From Dama dama (Eukaryota; Chordata; Mammalia; Artiodactyla; Cervidae), in assembly GCF_033118175.1 (NCBI RefSeq), contig NC_083696.1, positions 39,169,001-39,233,000 on the forward strand: a DNA stretch of 64,000 nt, read 5' to 3'. This document shows, piece after piece, positions 42,901 to 48,900 of the stretch. Numbering within the stretch: position 1 is the stretch's first letter; every line of letters begins with the position of its first letter. Both the position numbers and the translations under genes were made by a program. The notes beneath the pieces were generated by a model. That model was not told where the DNA came from. It worked only from the letters and a program-made list of their open reading frames with translations, and ran no database searches.

Positions 42901-45900
42901 ATTAAACATTAAATACAACCATATCATTCATTCATAAATTTGTAATGTATCATTTATTACATTAAATATTAATAGCTTAAGCTTTCCAATTAGAAATAGT
43001 GTCAGAAGTCACTAAAAGACAGCAACCAACCACTTGCCTTCTTACAGGAGACACATTTTAAATGTTAACGCAGAGGTGGGTTGGGGAAAATGGATGAAAA
43101 ACCATACATTATGGAAACAGTAAACATGTAAAGACAGAGCTAAAGTGTATTAATATCAGGTAAAATACACTTCCCAGCAAGAGTGATGTTTTAAAATGAC
43201 ATAATGAGAAAAGAGTCAGTCCACAATAAAGAAAAAACAATAATAAATATGTATGAATCTAACTGCTAAGCTTCAGAATACATGAAGCAATTAATTTAAA
43301 AATTCAAAGGATAAACAATTCCAAATCATAATTGAATGTTTTAATACTCATCCCTTGGCAATTGACAGAACACATAAAAGAGTAATGTAAGTAAAAATAA
43401 AAGATCTAAATAATTCTATCAGTCTAGAACTCTTCATCCAGTAACTGAAAAATAATTTTTTTTCCCAAGGGCATATGGTATGTTTAACAAATTAGAACAT
43501 AGGTTTGTCTATAAAACAAATTGCAATAAATTTTTATTAAAAAAATGATATCATACAAATCTTGACAAAGGTTATACCATAAACTATCAGATATTGGTAT
43601 CAAATAAATAATACACTCTTAAGTAATCCATGAGTCAAAGAAGAAATCTCAAAAGAAATTAGAAAATATTTTGAAAGGAATGATAATAAAAATAAAACAT
43701 GTCAAGGTTTTTTAGATGCATCTAAATTAATACTTGGAGGAAATATGAAGGTTTTAAATATTTTAAATACCTATGACAGAAAAGATGAAATGTTTCTATA
43801 AAAAGAGAAAAGTAAACCCTAGATAAGTAGAAAAATTAAGTAATAAAGATAATAGATGGATTCAGTGAAATAAATAGAAAAGAGCAATAATGAAAAAATC
43901 CAAATTTTGGCTATTTGAAAAGATGAGCTAATTGATAAACCTCTTCAGATTTGTCAAGAGAAAAGGATGGAGAACTCAGATTACCAGCATTAGAAATTAT
44001 AAAAGTGTTATCAGACACTATAGACATTAAAAGAATAATAAGAGAATATTATAAAAAACACTTTATACCAAAAATTTGACATCTTACACAAATGTATGTT
44101 TTCCTTGTGAATTAGAATTTAAAACTGATACAAAGTGAAGGAAAAAATTTGAATAACTCTAACCCTCTCTGAAGAAAATTGAATTTGTAATAATAAAACC
44201 ACCCTCCCCACACACACAAATCTTCAAGGTACAGGTAGTTTCATTCATGAATTCCATCAAGCATTCTAAAACTAACATTTTTTGGGAAATATAGGAAGAG
44301 AGAATACTTCCTAACTCATTTTTGAGGCCAACATAATGTTAATATAAAAATGTGACAAACATCACAAAAATGTAGAAATGCTTAATAATATTCATCATTA
44401 ACATGGTTTCAAAAACCTTTAACAAAATCTAAGTGAACTGAATACAGCAAAGAGGGTTTTATCACAAGGATGCAAGTATGATTTAACATTCAAATATCAA
44501 TTAGTGTAAATTACCATGCGGACATTTCAATGGATGCAGAGGTTAACACTTTCAGAACTTTTGGGGACTAAAAAAGAACTTTAAGGAAAGGCACATAGAA
44601 ATTTCTCAATAAATGTTAGCTTCCTTCCATCCTGAGGATGTTAGAATATGCAGATTTTGAACAAATTATCAATACAAGTATGTTATTAGGTTCATATTTC
44701 TGTACATTTGTCCAGTGGGAGACTCAAGGTGGAAGGATATTTTGTTGTTGTTTATTTATTTACTTAATTTTTTTAGCTAATAGGCCAGAGTCTCAATTCT
44801 TCAGTGGAGTTATCCTATATTTTACTCAACATCTGAGAGTTCTTCATGATTTCAATGTTTGAGGCTGGGAGGAAGAGCTATTGTGCGTAGGATCAACAGA
44901 AAAGAAAGAAGTGGAAATTGAACAAAAACAGCAGCAATAGTTGTGAAGAGAGCTAATGAAGAAAGTTTAATGCATTAGAATTATTTAAGGTACACAAAAT
45001 AACTTGATAAACTAAATTCTTCCCATCCCTTAGAGTCTGCTCCAGCAGAACTCTATTTGATGTCTATTTTCAATAATTTAGAAGTCACTTAAAAATATAT
45101 ATAGTTTTCAAGTTTCTTTTGCTTCACTGATTCACAAAGCATTAATATATGAGCTCTTAGAGTGAGCATACTCCAGGTAACCCAGATTGGAAGTAATTTA
45201 GGAACAGGAGAGCAGTGTACATAATTGTTGTTAAATGTTATTAAATTGTTGAAATGATACAAGCTTATTTTAGAAGAGTAAGAATTCAGATTACATATAC
45301 ATAAGAAGGGCTTAAGGAATTCACTTTACCAGAAGTTTTTTATGAAAACTAGGATACTATAGACTAGTACATCTATAAGGTATTGAATTGTCATAGAACT
45401 TACCTTGATTTTACAAGGTGCATTATTAATATTTTTCTATTTAGGTTTAGTTGATACAACAATTCTTCTTCAAAAGCTTCCTGAAAAACAGTATCCATCA
45501 TGTGACTTAAATGTTTGCCCATTGAGTGTGTGTTGGTGGTGGATAGAGGGATAGGCAGAGGGGAAAATTACAGATCTTTCACAGTCTATCCAGCAACCCG
45601 GAAGTCCTTTCAGGCAAAATCATAAATACTGATAAAGCTGAATTTCTATGAAAAATTTTGCTTTCAAGTTATTTTTTTAAGTTTTTTTTTTAACATAGAC
45701 CATTATAAAAATCTTCATTGAATTTATTACCATATTGCTTCTGTTTTGTATTTTACTTTTTTGGCCAAGAAGCCTGTGGGATCTTAGGTCACCAACCAGG
45801 GATCCAACCAGCCTCCCCAACCCCCACATTGGAAAGTGAAGTCTTAACCACTGGACTGCCAGGGAAGTCCCCACAAGTTATTTTTTTAAATTTCATTTTA

Positions 45901-48900
45901 TATCGGAGCATAGTTTTTTAAATGTATTTATTTTAATTGCAGGATAATTGCCAAGTTATTTTTTTCTTAATTTTGGTGGACTTTTTTCCAGTTATAAAAT
46001 GAAATTAAATGAAAAAATGCATACTTTCCCTACTTTTCCCTTATTCAGAAGTATACGAGTTACTATATATCCTTATAGTTCTACTCCCCTGGATCTTCTG
46101 TTTATGTTTTCTTAACAGTTGGTATACACTGTCCTATACTCTACATCTTCACATAAAAATAAATCATGACCATGAGCATTTCCTGTTCTAATATATCTTT
46201 TTTTACAGTATGTATTTTTTTTAAAACTGGAATACACAAAATGAACTTATTTAATCTACATCTATATTAGAAATTTCACTTGGGATATCCACTACAGTTA
46301 GAATTTCACTATCAGCAATGTAGGGGAAAAATGTAAAGCTTTTGGTAAATATTACCAGATAGCTTTGAATAAAGGAAGTTCAAAATTAGAATTTCAACAG
46401 AAACTTATAGTGATTCTTGTTTCCTTGCCTTAGATATTGTTGCTAATAAAAGTCTTTTGAATAACGAAATGATAACATTGTGATAAATTGCTCTTTTTGA
46501 TTACTTTTGAAATTGATATTTTCCTTTTGTTTGTATATGACTTTTCTATCTATGTCCTTTGGTTGTTGTTTTTCAGTCACTAAGTTGTGTCTGACTCTTT
46601 GTGACCCCATGGACTATAGCCTGTCAGGCTCCTCTGTCCATGGGATTGTCATTTCTTCTGAGGTTTCTCTAAATCGTGATCATTTTTCAGACTTCCCTTA
46701 TTTCTGATGACCTTGACAGTTTTGAAGAATACTGGTCAAAAATACTGGTCAGGTTTTTTGTGGGATGTCTCTCAGTTTAGGTTTATCTGATGTTTTTCTC
46801 ATGTTTAGACTGGAGTTATGAAGAACTGATAGAAAACAACAAAATCAAGTGTCATTTTTCATAGCATCATATCAGAAGAACATACTGTCAGTATGACTTA
46901 TTACTGATGTTAACCTGGACCATCTCACTGAGGCAACATTTTCCAGCTTTCTTCACTGCAAGTTATAGTTTTTTCTTTCTTCCATATTATTCTATCTACT
47001 CTTGGGAAGGAAGTCATGAAGTACAGCCCATGCTCAAAGGTGGGGTGCTATGCTACACCTCCTGGGGAGGGGGGGTCGGATTTCTGCATCAAGTTTCTGA
47101 TTTCTTCTTTAAGAGAGATTTGTCTATTCTCCCTCATTAATTTCCTTGTTCAATCACTTTTTATGTAAGTATGGGCTCATGGATATTAACTGATTCTTTG
47201 TGTTATGGTCCAAACCACCCCCCCACCCCCTACAACCTCTACTCCACTCTCCACCCAAGCATATGCACTAACAGGAGTAAGAATCCTCAGAAAAGACAAG
47301 ATACCTCACTTGTTTGCTTTCTTCATACCTGCAAAACAATGCATTTTATTTATTAAATCAAAGCCCGTACCTGTATGTCATCCTCATGGATGTGCCAAAC
47401 ATCTCGCTTCTGCATCAGAGGAAGCCTTTTAGGATGAACCAGTTCTTGACCCTCTACTCCAAGGATGACCTCTTCTGAAAGGGAACATAAGCGGTAAGGG
47501 GGGTGGGGGATATATTTGATATTAACATTCATCCATGGTAATTGGATAACAGAATTATTCTCATGGAGTTCATTGGCTTCCAATTAGCAGCCAGGTAGAA
47601 GAGCATCCCCACATTACAAGTATGGAAATTGAGACTGATATTTCTAAGTTAGGAAAATATGGACTTCTCTTGGTGGCTCAGACGCTAAAGAATCTGCCTG
47701 CAATGTGAGAGATGCAGGTTCGATCCCTGGGTCGAGAAGATTCCCTGGAGAAGGGAATGGCTACCCACTCCAGTATTCTTGCCTGGAGAATTCCATTGGA
47801 AAGCAGGCAAACAGATTGGGGTCCTTCAGTTTCTTACATCTCTTCACTTTATTCTGCAGGTGTGACCTTTGTCTTCTTCTCCTGCCTGTCTCTGGATCCT
47901 GCCTCCTGTGGAAGCCAGTCACTGCAATAGTTTGTTTCAATATAAATTACTGATTTTATCTCTATGGGGCATTTGTATTTGAAGTCAACTCTCATAGCTA
48001 AATATAAGACTTTCCCATGTGAAAGGGATTTTAGATCCTTTGAATCAGTGCTAAAATAATCTCTATATTACCTATCAGATTGGTAATCATCTGTCAGGTG
48101 AGTCCTGCCAACCCCAGTACAGAGTGATGTAGAGCAAAGAGCATTGGATTTTGGAATCTGTTCTTATTGGAACCAGAGTTTTACTAGTGTATTAGCAGTA
48201 TGACTGAGTGGGGTTTCCCAGGTGGTGCAGTGGTAAAGAATCTGCCTGCCAATGCAGGAGACACAAGAGATGTGGGTTTGATCTCTGGGTTAGGAAGATA
48301 TCCTGGAGGAGGAAATGGCAACCCACTCCATTTTTCTTGCCTGGGAAATTCCATGGACAGAGGAGCCTGGTGGGCTACAGTCCATGGGGTAGCAAAGAGT
48401 TGGACATGACTGAGCAACTGAACACACATACATGACCATGAGTAATATGTCTAATCTCCCTGATCTACAGATATTAATCTCAATTTTCTTACCGCTGAAG
48501 TGGAGACAATATAGAACTTTAAGAGTGCTAATACACAAAGTGGCTAATGACTAACATGTCTCAGTTCCAGTTCAGTCGCTCAGTCATGTACGATTCTTTG
48601 TGATTCCACGGGCTGCAGCATGCCAGGCTTCCCTGTCCATCACCAAGTCCCGGAGCTTGCTCAAACATGGTGTCTGCTGCCTTGCAGATATTCAGTAAAA
48701 TCCGCTCCTTCTTCCTTCTCACCATCTATCAGAGTCCTTAAGAGTAATTCAGCATTTTATAGAACTATTGAATCTCAAGATCAACCATAATCTAGTCCAA
48801 ATTCTATGCTATGTTCTCAGCAAAATCAGTGAATATTAATATTTTATCATTTACAATTTAAACTTGGTGACAAGAAAGATGTTTCCTCACAGCATACTCA